A DNA stretch of 64,000 nucleotides from Planctomycetales bacterium (GCA_026400835.1 JAPLOA010000087.1:124001-188000); one strand, 5' to 3'; counted from the stretch's first letter, positions 37,501-46,321 are shown. A program made the numbers and translations. The notes: a model not told the origin generated them from the letters alone.

Positions 37501-37945
37501 GAGCAACAATGCCCTGCTTCCGAAGAGTCTTTCGATCTTCACTCGCAGCAAGATGCTCGGCCATGGAGATCTGGGGACTGACTTGTCCATTCCAGTACCG
37601 AGCGGTCCCAGCGAGGGGATCACCTGCCACGGAGCGTTCTGAGTAGGCATCGATGAAGCCCGGGTAAACCGTCTTGCCAGCCATCGAAATGACCTGTGCA
37701 TCCGCCGGAACTGCAACATCACCGACGGATTCGATCTTGCCGCCACGAACAACGACAGTCGCCTTCTCAAGCGTCACGTCGGGACTCACGACAACTCGCA
37801 CATCTGTCAACGCGAAGACAGATGGAGGATTACTACGAAGCGCCTCCTGGGGTGTCGATGTTTGATCGGCGGAGAGATCCGAATGAATGCCGGCCGTTGT
37901 GAAGAATCCGGCAACGCACGCCAGAACCAGTAATGCACGCTTCAT
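34586..37945 (-). CDS. Two-domain secreted amidohydrolase, N-half inactive
   Basis: An 1119-residue protein with a signal peptide (ALLVLACVAGFFTTAGIHSD). The N-terminal half (about 40-440) is amidohydrolase-like but has YPGFIDAYSERS where the HxH should be, so it is a pseudoenzyme. An acidic/Lys-rich linker occupies about 480-560 and another near 640-690. The C-terminal half (about 720-1085) is intact in appearance: ITPGVIDCHSHAATDGG with HxH, WIHCHSYRQDEILALLRI, and VVSFNSDDGELARHLN with the catalytic Asp region, then PAKQLRIDHLVGSIEVGKQA. Likely hydrolyses an unknown amide or cyclic substrate outside the cytoplasm. First gene of a two-gene operon with 33242-34555. Confidence 0.85.
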   Translation of the reverse strand: MKRALLVLACVAGFFTTAGIHSDLSADQTSTPQEALRSNPPSVFALTDVRVVVSPDVTLEKATVVVRGGKIESVGDVAVPADAQVISMAGKTVYPGFIDAYSERSVAGDPLAGTARYWNGQVSPQISMAEHLAASEDRKTLRKQGIVAQLIAPAAGVIRGTSAVVATADGELNRTLLAANVAQHLHLTVSRRGRDSYPGSPMGAVALARQAMYDAQWYRDARIAVEADSTLPLPEHNEALAALQPVLNGAQPVMVKTSNEQFVLRADQFAAEFGLSLIVVGNGREYRRLAEIAATKRPIILPLAFPKAPNVSTSETSQDATLESLMHWDIAPENPARVDSAGISFAFTTERLESKADFLKSLRKAVARGLSPQSALKAVTTTPAALFGMDDQLGTIQSGHLASFVITDGALFEKKTKVLETWVSGQRFEHFPEKVREAEGYYRLDVQPTPQFDGQLFVEVTDDDGKLLGRVSREPIPVEPKEEKKKTRDSKEESEEKDDNSPESPGEESSDEENSVTEESANDEKSGNPGEDTKKDVLKLSDVKLSDTALTATLAAKDWGFEGVSRISLTLTELDAQQQDRPAGLGTIVWPDGATASVVATRVEQPKKQNETTEEGTSEKSEGHEAKSEASADSSKKDGDRKEEEKPTGPASFAVNYPLGAFGREEIPGQPRPTAFVHATLWTCGPAGLIEDGTLIVAEGKIIAVGKEIAIPEGADVIDVRGMHITPGVIDCHSHAATDGGVNEATQAITCEVRVGDFVDANDITIYRQLAGGVTTANILHGSANPIGGQNQVIKLRWGQTGDGMKFTEAPQGVKFALGENVKQSNWENANNRYPQTRMGVEQLYRDSFEAARDYARRMDAWKLSRRGLPPRRDLELDALREILDGDRWIHCHSYRQDEILALLRILKQYEITIGTFQHILEGYKVADEMAKAGAMASAFSDWWAYKFEVYDAIPHAGALMHKQGVVVSFNSDDGELARHLNQEAAKAVKYGGVPREEALKFVTLNPAKQLRIDHLVGSIEVGKQADFVIWNGDPLSNFSRCEQTWIDGRCYFHRDEDDRMQRESFERRNVLIQKILESGEDMHEAGERDTDPAELWPRTDEFCHHFRHQQSLRSQAQE

Positions 37946-38513
37946 CGACGACCGTCCCCGCTGAGATCAATTCACCATGCCAGCTCTTCACTTCGCCCGC
38001 CTCCGCTCCGGGCGGCGTACGACAATCTTTTGCGCCCCGTAGAGCCGGCGAAGTTCGCTGTATCAAGCTATCGCGAAGGCATGCTAGCGTCACGGAAATG
38101 GCATGCAAAAGCAGGCAGAAGACAAATTCCGGGGCAAACAATCAGAATAGGTGGCCTGATTCCCGGGAAATTCATTAAGGCGTGGACAAGCGGGCAGGAT
38201 TACCAAACGTAGAAAGACAAGTTGGAAGTTTCTATCACAACCTGCGGGAAAACTGCTCTGGATGCAAAACTGACAACCGTTGTAACATCTGCAGAATCTG
38301 CCGAAGTTCCATCTCGTGCATACGTGAAGCCCCGGCAGAAAATGAATTGCCGTAAGCATCTACTATGAATGGCTTTAAACCACATTGACCAACAATCATT
38401 GATGGAGGATTCTCAGGCTGGATCGGCATTTGCTGCCGGTCAAAACTGAAGAATCACACGACGCGGCAAACGGACTTGCTGCATCCAATTGAACGCAAAC
38501 AGAGATCCAAATA
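37946..38513. other. Intergenic region between divergent genes
   Basis: About 570 bases separating the amidohydrolase operon (minus) from the gluzincin gene (plus). I see no coding trace or repeat. Promoters for both sides are expected but not identifiable by eye. Confidence 0.5.
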
Positions 38514-39893
38514 ATGAGCAGGGACGCTCGCACTTTGCGATACATCGCCGTTGTGGCCATACTGGCGGGACTCAGCCAGAGCCTTGAGGCCGCTACGTAC
38601 CAAACTGTTAACTTTGCAGTGACTTCAGATCGTCCGGAAGTCGCGGAGCAGGTTGGCAAAGCCGCGGAGCTTTATCGCCGTCAACTGGCCGTTTTCTGGC
38701 TCGGCAAACCACTGCCCAACTGGAGTCGCCCCTGCCGAATCTCAGTTCGAGAAGGTGCGTTGGGAGCCGGTGGCCAGACAACATTTCAGTTTGTGCGTGG
38801 CGAGGTCCTGAACTGGCGAATGCAGGTCCAGGGAACTCTGGAACGCATTCTGGACTCGGTGCTTCCGCACGAAGTTAATCACACGATTTTTGCCTGCCAC
38901 TTTCGTCGTCCATTACCGCGTTGGGCAGACGAAGGCGCGGCGACACTGTTTGAGCATCGCTCCGAGCAACTGAAGCAGCTAGCCTTGCTGAATGAAGTCA
39001 TTCGCAATAAGAACGAGATCATCTCACTGCGTGACCTGCTGTCCATGAAGGAGTATCCACAGGGACAGCGCCCGATGTTGACGCTTTACGCTCAGGGATA
39101 CGCACTGGCCGATTTTCTTGTGCAGCAAAAGGGACGCCACGCTTATCTTAAGTTTATTGCGGACGGTGAACGAGGAACCTGGGAAGAAGCGATTCGCGCG
39201 AACTTTGATCACGCTGGAATTGAGTCGCTCGAGAAGAACTGGCGCGGCTGGGTACTGGCTGGCATGCCCAAATTGACGCTACCCAGAGAACAAATGTTGG
39301 CAGCGAATGAGAGCGATGCGGACTCGAAGGCCCAGGCGGCGTCTCGACCAGAACTCCCCGTGTCAAAAGGATCAAAACTACCCGCGAAACCTCGGCGTGC
39401 ATCGGCCGGAGAAATCATTCGCTCCCAAAGCCCCGATACGGAAGAATTCGCGGGAGCCGACAGCAGCGATAAGGTGGCCCTCACAGCGAAGTCCGAAGAG
39501 CCCAGAACCGCAACCAGTGGTGCTCAAAAAGAGAACGTGGACCTGCGCCTGAAGCGAGACAAGAAGGCACCCATTGTGGCTCCAACGCCACGACGAGTCG
39601 AAGGTCAGCCCGCGAGTGCGAAGCCTAACGAGCCGGCCACAGAGCAGAATTCGGACCTCTTTGAGTTTCTGAGCGACTCGGAGGGGTCTGAGCCGCGAAA
39701 ACTGGAACCCACAACATCGAAGTCAACCAAGTCTGCCCGAAAAGGAAACTCCCCCGATACAGCAGGGGATTCCGACCTTGAGCGTTCCGAAGAATTCGAG
39801 TTCAGCGGCAGAAACCTCCCCAGCGAGCGAAGCGTGACGTCCGGCAGCACTCCTTCATGGGCCGGATTTCCAGGGCGAAAGAAGTCGTTCTGA
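38514..39893 (+). CDS. Secreted gluzincin-type metalloprotease-like protein with disordered tail
   Basis: A 459-residue protein with a signal peptide (AVVAILAGLSQSLEA). The zinc motif His119-Glu-Val-Asn-His123 lies in SVLPHEVNHTIFACHF, and the third ligand is expected at Glu140 in RWADEGAATLFE, as in peptidase MA-like/DUF1570-type gluzincins. The catalytic domain ends near residue 245. The remaining roughly 210 residues are Ser/Lys/Glu/Pro rich and look disordered. Probably extracytoplasmic; the substrate is unknown. Monocistronic, with a strong hairpin at 40005-40050 downstream. Confidence 0.8.
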   Translation: MSRDARTLRYIAVVAILAGLSQSLEAATYQTVNFAVTSDRPEVAEQVGKAAELYRRQLAVFWLGKPLPNWSRPCRISVREGALGAGGQTTFQFVRGEVLNWRMQVQGTLERILDSVLPHEVNHTIFACHFRRPLPRWADEGAATLFEHRSEQLKQLALLNEVIRNKNEIISLRDLLSMKEYPQGQRPMLTLYAQGYALADFLVQQKGRHAYLKFIADGERGTWEEAIRANFDHAGIESLEKNWRGWVLAGMPKLTLPREQMLAANESDADSKAQAASRPELPVSKGSKLPAKPRRASAGEIIRSQSPDTEEFAGADSSDKVALTAKSEEPRTATSGAQKENVDLRLKRDKKAPIVAPTPRRVEGQPASAKPNEPATEQNSDLFEFLSDSEGSEPRKLEPTTSKSTKSARKGNSPDTAGDSDLERSEEFEFSGRNLPSERSVTSGSTPSWAGFPGRKKSF

Positions 39894-40004
39894 CTTCAAG
39901 CAGAAAGGGCATGACCGATCAAAATTCTTTGATTCTTAATGCTCAGGGAATACCAGCTCCTCCTCCCAGCCGGTATTTCATTTCTGCGCTGGCCCACGCT
40001 CCAA

Positions 40005-40050
40005 CGGGCGAGTCATCGACACCCGCAACGATGACTCGCCCGCTTTCTTT
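40005..40050 (+). terminator. Hairpin with T-rich tail
   Basis: CGGGCGAGTCATCG, loop of about 10 nt, then CGATGACTCGCCCG is a perfect 14-bp stem followed by CTTTCTTTTC. It lies about 110 bp after the gluzincin gene and probably ends its transcript. The rest of 39894-40300 has no gene. Confidence 0.75.
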
Positions 40051-40300
40051 TCGTGTGTTCCGGAGATCTCGGCGGGAAATGCGGCGAACGGAATACAAAA
40101 TGTGGTGCGTGCGATATCCTGCCGTGTCTGACAGGCTGCTCACTGAATCATAACCTGAAGCGTCCGCGAGGAATGTCGGGCCTGAAGCACCGGCAATCTG
40201 ATCCCTCACTGACGTTTCGGGTTGTGAAAACACGAGGTTAACAGCCTGCTACCTTCAGAGACTGATCGCACGAATTCCATAGCCAACGCATTTTCGAATC

Positions 40301-41632
40301 ATGACTACGACCTGGACCCCGGATTCCTGGCAGAAACGCCCCGCACTACAGCAGCCGAACTATGACAATCCCGGCGAGCTGACCGAGGCCCTGAAGACAT
40401 TGTCGCAGTTGCCTCCGCTCGTGACAGCGTGGGAAGTCGATCGACTGCGAGGACAATTGGCGGCGGCGGGAGACGGCAATGCGTTTGTGCTTCAGGGGGG
40501 AGATTGTTCTGAGAGTTTCGATGACTGTAACTCCGGGACAATTCTGCGAAAGCTGAAAGTGCTGATCCAGATGAGCCTCGTGCTGATCTGTGGATCAAAG
40601 AAACGCATCGTGCGAGTTGGCCGAATCGCCGGCCAGTACGCGAAACCTCGTTCGGCAGACATGGAGAAACGAGGCGATATCGAATTGCCCAGCTACCGTG
40701 GCGACATCGTTAACCGTTCTGGTTTCACTCCCGCGGAACGTCGACCCGATCCTCAATTGATGCTGCGAGCGTACGAGCGATCATCGCTTACAATCAACTA
40801 TATCCGCGCCTTAAGCGAAGGCGGATTTGCGGACTTGCATCATCCGGAGAACTGGGATCTGGAGTTCGTCCGGAATACTCCAGGCTCGCGGCGTTATCAG
40901 CAGTTGCTGGAGTCTTTGAGCGATTCAATACGATTCATGGAGGCTGTCTCTCAGGGCGAACTGACGCAGTTGACGCGAGTTGATTTTTTCACATCCCACG
41001 AGGCTTTGCTGCTGTTGTTTGAGCAGGCTCTGACTCGCATGGAACGACAGCGAGGCTGGTACAACCTGGGGACTCATATGGCCTGGATTGGTGATCGCAC
41101 TCGAGCCGTCGATGGGGCTCATATTGAATACTTCCGGGGTATTCGCAATCCGATCGGCCTGAAGGTTGGCAACTCCATGGCGCCCGATGAACTGATCGAC
41201 GTGATCAGGATTCTGAATCCTGATAATGAGCCGGGGCGACTGACGTTGATTCATCGTTTTGGTGCAGAAAAAATCCGATCCAGGTTGCCTGCACTGGCGG
41301 AAGCTGTGTTGCGTTCCGGATGCAAAGTCCTGTGGAGCTGTGATCCGATGCATGGCAACGGCCAAACAGCTCGCAATGGAATCAAGACGCGTTCGTTTGA
41401 TGACATCATGTCAGAGATCATTACCGCGTTTCGCATCCACAAAGAAGTGGGCAGTCGACTTTCCGGAATCCATCTGGAACTCACCGGGGAAGACGTCACC
41501 GAGTGTATTGGTGGACCCGGAAACCTTTCCGAATCGGATCTGACACGCGATTACCGCAGCCAGGTGGATCCACGTCTCAATTACGAGCAGGCGATGGAGA
41601 TTGCGTTTCTCATTGCTGAACAGATGAGATAA
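40301..41632 (+). CDS. aroG: Class II DAHP synthase
   Basis: Catalyses condensation of phosphoenolpyruvate with erythrose 4-phosphate, the first step of the shikimate pathway. The 443 residues match the plant/actinobacterial-type (class II) enzyme from end to end: WTPDSWQKRPALQQPNYDN, FVLQGGDCSESFDDCN (metal Cys), RVGRIAGQYAKPRS, FFTSHEALLLLFEQALTR, WSCDPMHGNG (metal His) and GIHLELTGEDVTECIGGPG (metal Glu). The length is near normal for the class. Monocistronic, upstream of the tatA-like genes. Confidence 0.95.
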   Translation: MTTTWTPDSWQKRPALQQPNYDNPGELTEALKTLSQLPPLVTAWEVDRLRGQLAAAGDGNAFVLQGGDCSESFDDCNSGTILRKLKVLIQMSLVLICGSKKRIVRVGRIAGQYAKPRSADMEKRGDIELPSYRGDIVNRSGFTPAERRPDPQLMLRAYERSSLTINYIRALSEGGFADLHHPENWDLEFVRNTPGSRRYQQLLESLSDSIRFMEAVSQGELTQLTRVDFFTSHEALLLLFEQALTRMERQRGWYNLGTHMAWIGDRTRAVDGAHIEYFRGIRNPIGLKVGNSMAPDELIDVIRILNPDNEPGRLTLIHRFGAEKIRSRLPALAEAVLRSGCKVLWSCDPMHGNGQTARNGIKTRSFDDIMSEIITAFRIHKEVGSRLSGIHLELTGEDVTECIGGPGNLSESDLTRDYRSQVDPRLNYEQAMEIAFLIAEQMR

Positions 41633-41870
41633 AGCCGGTTTTTCCAACTGCGCGGGGCTTTTTCGGAGGGAAACAGGATTCCCGGCCATGATTTTGCCTC
41701 ATACCCCTGAGACTTCGCGCGTTCAGACTGGTAAGATGTTCTGTTCTGTGCGCGGCCACAACTGAGGCATTGCTTCAGGTAGATCCCGCGAACACCCGGC
41801 CTGATTTCATGCCGTGCAGAGAATAGATGACCGATGGGTTTTTGATCCTCAAATTTTCGGACGAATTCCG

Positions 41871-42077
41871 ATGAATAATCTGCTGTGGAAAATCGCTTCT
41901 CAACCAATCTTTGCCTGGGTTCCAGGCTGGATGGAAATGGCGATCGTGCTGGTGATTGTCATGCTGTTGTTCGGCAATCGACTTCCGGGGACCATGCGAT
42001 CACTCGGGCAAAGCCTGGTACAGTTCAAGAAGGGTATGAAAGAGGGCGACGAAGAGGGTTCTGACAAGCTGCAGTGA
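41871..42077 (+). CDS. TatA/B-type twin-arginine translocase subunit, copy 1
   Basis: A 68-residue protein starting at ATG 41871. One N-terminal membrane helix (PGWMEMAIVLVIVMLLFGNR) is followed by the TatA hinge LPGTMRSLGQSLVQFKKGMK and a short acidic tail. TatA forms the pore-like component of the Tat system for folded proteins. Unlike the next two copies it has a different N-terminal extension (NNLLWKIASQPIFAWV) before the helix, so it is a separate subtype. First of three tandem copies. Confidence 0.88.
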   Translation: MNNLLWKIASQPIFAWVPGWMEMAIVLVIVMLLFGNRLPGTMRSLGQSLVQFKKGMKEGDEEGSDKLQ

Positions 42078-42218
42078 GTTCCGCAGGAGGGCTCAGTTGT
42101 TCCTTTAGTGGAGCGGAGCCCATCCTGAATGCACTGGACTTGTGAATGTACGGAACGCCCTGTTTCGTTGGTCATAAGCTATGTGCAGAGGATTGACCCC
42201 TCCGAGGGAGAAATTGCG

Positions 42219-42365
42219 ATGGGATCCCTTCCGGGTGTTGGCTCCTTTGAGATTTTGATCGTGTCTGTCGCGGGTCTGCTTTTGTTTGGAAAACACCTGC
42301 CGCAGTGTGTCCGGAGTCTCAAACATTTGATTCTGGATATACGTGATGGCCTGTTCCGCTGGTAA
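42219..42365 (+). CDS. Truncated TatA-like protein, copy 2
   Basis: A 48-residue protein starting at ATG 42219, preceded by GAGGGAG. It begins MGSLPGVGSFEILIVSVAGL then LLFGKHLPQCVRSLKHLILD and ends at GLFRW. The membrane helix and LFGKxLP hinge are conserved, but the amphipathic helix has lost the FKKG pattern and the charged tail is absent. The 5' half and the leader are nearly duplicated in copy 3 (42410). It could be a decaying duplicate or a small TatE-like subunit. Confidence 0.65.
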   Translation: MGSLPGVGSFEILIVSVAGLLLFGKHLPQCVRSLKHLILDIRDGLFRW

Positions 42366-42409
42366 CGAGATATGTTTGGAGGGTTGAGCCCTCCGAGGGA
42401 GAAATTGCG

Positions 42410-42709
42410 ATGGGATTCCTTCCCGGTGTTGGCGGTTTTGAAATGGTGATCGTGGGCATTATTGCCCTGCTTCTGTTCGGCAAGAACTTGCCGTCAGTGG
42501 CGAAGAACCTGGGCAAGAGTTTTGCCGAGTTCAAAAAGGGCGTCTCTGGCTTTCAGGACGAGATCCGCAGTGCAACTCGCGAAGCCGAGAAGACGGTGAC
42601 TTATACGCCGCCAGTCAGCAAGTCGACCTCAGACGATCGCCCGAAAGTGACTGTTTCAGAAGCCTCATCAGAAGATGACTTCACTGCTCCAAAGTTTGAT
42701 CTCGGTTAG
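42410..42709 (+). CDS. tatA: TatA-type twin-arginine translocase subunit, copy 3
   Basis: A 99-residue protein with the standard TatA layout: MGFLPGVGGFEMVIVGIIAL, LLFGKNLPSVAKNLGKSFAE and FKKGVSGFQDEI, then an acidic, Ser-rich C-terminal tail. The preceding 30 bp (TTGAGCCCTCCGAGGGAG to the ATG) duplicate the leader of copy 2. A DUF1501 protein with a twin-arginine leader is encoded downstream on the other strand. No tatC is visible in the window. Confidence 0.92.
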   Translation: MGFLPGVGGFEMVIVGIIALLLFGKNLPSVAKNLGKSFAEFKKGVSGFQDEIRSATREAEKTVTYTPPVSKSTSDDRPKVTVSEASSEDDFTAPKFDLG

Positions 42710-43071
42710 TTTTACTGCCGAGTATCTTCTGTGGATTCAGGCCGGACCGAGCAGAGCGAGGTCCGGCATTGCACAGGATGCTGCTGCTCACATTGCCTGC
42801 CCTGGCCTGCAAGACACCTCCATCCATTGATGGCTGACGTTGAGGATGGAATTGGGATGAGGGTTCCTCGGTAAAGTACCCCGCGTCGTCAGAATTCTCC
42901 CGGCAGCCTCAGAACATCATCGCCTGATCGCTGGCTTCGCTTCGCCTGAACAGACAGAAGCACAAAACTCAAATTGCAGCCTTCATGGACGACCACTGGC
43001 TCCAGGCGCGTATGGAAAAAGGTGTCTGGAACTTTGAAGACACCCCTGAATCAATGGCATAGCGACCCGTG
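42710..43071. other. Intergenic region with palindrome and terminator
   Basis: About 360 bases between convergent genes. It holds the REP-like palindrome at 42738-42771 (same family as 11056-11089) and the DUF1501 terminator at 43016-43044. No gene is seen. Confidence 0.6.
43016..43044 (-). terminator. Intrinsic terminator of the DUF1501 gene
   Basis: On the minus strand GGTGTCT, loop TCAAAGTTCC, AGACACC is followed by TTTTT (43016-43020 read in reverse). It lies about 28 bp after the stop codon of the DUF1501 gene. Confidence 0.85.
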
Positions 43072-44547
43072 TCAGAACAACTCCGCGATCGGGGAACCGC
43101 CGTCCACGACAAAACGAGGTCGCCCCTGGTGATCCAGATACTGGTAGTCCTGAGGAACTCCGAAGTAGCGAAACAGCGTGGCCGCGAGATCGGCTGGAGT
43201 GACCGGCCGTTCCTTGATTGTGCCCCCGTCTTTTTCGGTAGCTCCGATTACCTGACCATGCCGCAGTCCGCCACCGGCAAGGCACATCGACATTACTTCC
43301 GGCCAATGGTTACGACCGTCCGTGCTGTCCTGAGTTCCCATTGACGGAGTTCGGCCAAATTCTCCCATCGCAATCACCATCACTTTATCCAGCAGACCGC
43401 GAGCTTCCAGATCGCTCACCAGCGTCGTGATAAGATGATCAAACAACGGCAGCAATGGCCCGAGTCCTTTGCTGATTCCGCCGTACGGAGGAATGTTGTC
43501 GCCGTGATTATCCCACGTCCCAGAGGCACCGTGATAGCTAAGGTCCAGTGTGACAAATGTTGTACCGGCTTCGACTAATCGACGCGCGATCAACGCCTGT
43601 TGGCACCAGAGATGCTTTCCGTATCGCTCCCGCGTTTCTGCATCTTCCTGTTTAAGATCAAACGCTTGACGAGCACGCTCACCTAACAGCAAATCTACCG
43701 CCTGCTGCTGATAGGTGTTTAATGCGTCCATCGAACCGTCCTGATCGAGTCCGGCTTTCATATGATCGAACTGCTTCAGCAAACTCACTCGATCATTCAA
43801 ACGATTTTCGGACAACCCTTTTGGCATCTGGAACAAGTCACCGCCCGTTGTTCGGCCCGTATCAACGCCAACATCTGTGTAGACCGGAAGTGTTGTGGCC
43901 TTATCACACAGAAACGGGTCGTACTGTTTCCCCAGATAGCCCGCAAACGCCAGATGCGAGCGTGACTTCATGAAGGCGGCAAACGGAGGCATCGCCGGAT
44001 GGTTGGCCCCGTGACTCTTGGCGATCACTGACGCCAGCGATGGATACCTGACCGCTTCCGGATTGACGCGAGGTTCCGCCGCAAGATTCGCCGTCTGGAA
44101 AACCATGTTCGGTTCATGATTACTGTGACGAGCATCCACAGACCTGATGATCGTGAACTTGTCCAGCATTGCAGCCTGCTTCGGCAAATGCTCACAAATC
44201 ACAACGCCCGGCAATTTGGTTTTCGTGACACCAAATGGACCTCGATTGACCCACGGACGATCCGGCTTACTGTCCCAGGTATCAATGTGGCTTGGACCAC
44301 CGGCCATCCATAACAGGATCACACTTTTGCCAGTCGGCCCAGAGGTTCCTGCAGCAGCCGCTTCGGCTTTGGCCTGAAGTAAACCCGGCAACGAGAGACC
44401 GGCCATTCCGGCCATCCCGGCTTTCAACATGGAACGCCGCGTATCGACATACAGCCCTTCGCGAGTTCGACCGAAAAAATCGCCGAAGGAGTGGCCTGCG
44501 TGTTGAGTCTGTACGCAGAACTTCTGCGCAATGGATTGCTCTGGCAT
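43072..44547 (-). CDS. DUF1501 family Tat-exported protein
   Basis: A 491-residue member of the DUF1501 family, abundant in planctomycetes and related to sulfatases/alkaline phosphatases. A twin-arginine leader is visible at about 37-60 (RRSMLKAGMAGMAGLSLPGL). Family landmarks: VILLWMAGGPSHIDTWDSKP, IRSVDARHSNHEPN, FVTLDLSYHGASGTWDNHGD, MVIAMGEFGRTP and GRNHWPEVMSMCLAGGG. The family activity is not established. It ends with the usual GVPQDYQYLDHQGRP and IAEL. A 31-nt piece of this gene (43195-43225) recurs exactly, inverted, at 48922-48952. It probably depends on the neighbouring Tat genes for export, as a family-level inference. Confidence 0.92.
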   Translation of the reverse strand: MPEQSIAQKFCVQTQHAGHSFGDFFGRTREGLYVDTRRSMLKAGMAGMAGLSLPGLLQAKAEAAAAGTSGPTGKSVILLWMAGGPSHIDTWDSKPDRPWVNRGPFGVTKTKLPGVVICEHLPKQAAMLDKFTIIRSVDARHSNHEPNMVFQTANLAAEPRVNPEAVRYPSLASVIAKSHGANHPAMPPFAAFMKSRSHLAFAGYLGKQYDPFLCDKATTLPVYTDVGVDTGRTTGGDLFQMPKGLSENRLNDRVSLLKQFDHMKAGLDQDGSMDALNTYQQQAVDLLLGERARQAFDLKQEDAETRERYGKHLWCQQALIARRLVEAGTTFVTLDLSYHGASGTWDNHGDNIPPYGGISKGLGPLLPLFDHLITTLVSDLEARGLLDKVMVIAMGEFGRTPSMGTQDSTDGRNHWPEVMSMCLAGGGLRHGQVIGATEKDGGTIKERPVTPADLAATLFRYFGVPQDYQYLDHQGRPRFVVDGGSPIAELF

Positions 44548-44700
44548 GAAACGTCCTCCAGAGGAGCAACGAGGTCGGTGAGGATAAGCGGCGGGCTGAT
44601 GAGAGTAACCGGATTCTGCACCATCGGCAAGCAGGATTTACCCCAAAGACCTGCCCACGGCATCAGCAAGTGAACAAAATTCCCCTGCATCCGCCATGTT

Positions 44701-45132
44701 TCAATCCAAACTTTGATCAGCCAGAGTTGCCGTCCCGATCTGGTTTCGTCGGTTAATTGGGACGTCGTCAGGAATCACGGGGATACTGATCACGCCTGGC
44801 CACGAATTTCCGCAAATCCAACCTCGACGCTTCACATATACGATTGAATGAGTTGACTGCGGCAAAGGCTCCAGATCAACCCTGTCTCCCGATTCCTTAA
44901 TGATCTGGTCCAGTGACTCTTCCCATGTGTCAACGGTAAAGACTCTTCCGTCCCGCAGCGTGAGTGTAAAGCCTGAGACAGAATCAACCTGTACCGGTGT
45001 CAGTAACGGATCGTTCTCGAACGCGCGTGGATAATGGAGCTGGATGATTCCCAGTGAACAGCAGACGAACAATCCGACCAATATCAGCATGAGGTGCCTG
45101 AACACTGGTGTGTTGACTCGGACGTTCTTCAT
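44701..45132 (-). CDS. Small membrane-anchored protein of unknown function
   Basis: A 143-residue protein with one N-terminal hydrophobic segment (HLMLILVGLFVCCSLGIIQL, about 13-32) and a soluble remainder with no motif I recognise (SGFTLTLRDGRVFTVDTWEE, HSIVYVKRRGWICGNSWPGV). It lies upstream of the DUF1501 gene on the same strand with a 153-bp gap. Coding status is supported by a plausible anchor-plus-domain layout only. Confidence 0.55.
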   Translation of the reverse strand: MKNVRVNTPVFRHLMLILVGLFVCCSLGIIQLHYPRAFENDPLLTPVQVDSVSGFTLTLRDGRVFTVDTWEESLDQIIKESGDRVDLEPLPQSTHSIVYVKRRGWICGNSWPGVISIPVIPDDVPINRRNQIGTATLADQSLD

Positions 45133-45206
45133 CGTTTACCCCCCGCCACAGCAGTATCACTCGGGGATCACGGACAAACGTGTTTTACAACACTCCCTTT
45201 ATCGTC

Positions 45207-46283
45207 TCACATCGCCTCATCGGCAATTCGTAATCGCTCGTTACGGTCGAAGGCCAGCAGAGCGGTGATAAGTTCATTCATATCGCCCGTCATGATCCGA
45301 TCCAACTTGTAGATCGTCAAATTACAGCGATGATCGGTCATGCGGTTCTGAGGAAAATTGTAGGTGCGAATTCGTTCGCTGCGGTCGCCCGACCCGACCA
45401 GCGTTCGACGCGCAGCGGCTCGCTCATTCTGCAACTTCGTGGTTTGCGCTTCCAGGATACGACTGCGAAGAACTCGCATCGCCTTCGCACGGTTCTTGTG
45501 CTGACTCTTTTCGTCCTGGCACTTCACAACGATACCGGTCGGCAAGTGAGTCAGTCGCACGGCGCTTTCAGTCTTGTTCACTTTCTGCCCGCCGGGACCA
45601 CCGGCTCGCATGGTGTCCACCTGCAGATCTTCCGGACGAATATCAATTTCGACTTCATCAGCTTCCGGCAACACCGCTACCGTCGCCGCACTTGTGTGAA
45701 CTCGGCCCTGAGTTTCCGTCTCAGGAACTCGTTGAACGCGATGCCCACCGCTTTCAAACTGCAATGCGTGAAACGCGCCGTCTCCGGTGATGGAAAACAC
45801 GACTTCCTTCAGGCCACCCAGTTCCGTCGAACTGAATTCAAGAACTTCAGTCTTCCAGTTTTTCAGCAGACAGTACGCCATGTACATGTCAAACAGATCC
45901 TTGGCGAACAACGCGGCTTCATCACCACCTGTGCCCGCGCGAACTTCCATGATACAGGCACCGCGAGTGATCGAATCGCCCGCCGTCGCCATATCTTCCA
46001 GCTCAACCGAGAGTTCATCGCGTTGAGCAATCAAAGCATTCAGTTCGGCCTTGGCATATTCACGCGATTCGTGATCGGTCTCCTCATCGACCATCATCTT
46101 TGCGGTCTCAATGTCGCCTTCCAGCGTATGAAACTTCCGTACCGCCGCAGCAATGCGAGTAAGCGAACCCAGCTCCTTCTGAATCTCCAGCATCCGCGAG
46201 ATGTTGCTGAGAACATCCGGGTCCTGCATCTGCTTTTCAAGTTCCTCGTAACGAGCGAGTTGGCGTTCAAGAACGGGAAACAT
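45207..46283 (-). CDS. prfA: Peptide chain release factor 1
   Basis: RF1 recognises UAA and UAG and triggers peptide release. The 358 residues have normal length and all hallmarks: the GGQ loop in [20 protein letters not shown] that enters the peptidyl-transferase centre, [40 protein letters not shown] with the conserved anticodon-like region between, and the ending [19 protein letters not shown]. It follows rpmE on the same strand, separated by a terminator, as in many bacteria. Confidence 0.97.
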   Translation of the reverse strand: MFPVLERQLARYEELEKQMQDPDVLSNISRMLEIQKELGSLTRIAAAVRKFHTLEGDIETAKMMVDEETDHESREYAKAELNALIAQRDELSVELEDMATAGDSITRGACIMEVRAGTGGDEAALFAKDLFDMYMAYCLLKNWKTEVLEFSSTELGGLKEVVFSITGDGAFHALQFESGGHRVQRVPETETQGRVHTSAATVAVLPEADEVEIDIRPEDLQVDTMRAGGPGGQKVNKTESAVRLTHLPTGIVVKCQDEKSQHKNRAKAMRVLRSRILEAQTTKLQNERAAARRTLVGSGDRSERIRTYNFPQNRMTDHRCNLTIYKLDRIMTGDMNELITALLAFDRNERLRIADEAM

Positions 46284-46321
46284 TGAAGGAACCTCTGGCT
46301 AAGTAAGACGAAATCAATCCA

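Noticed and set aside
45330-46286. 318-codon plus-strand ORF over prfA
   Set aside because: It is the antisense of a well-conserved prfA and shows no family-like features; a codon-bias shadow.
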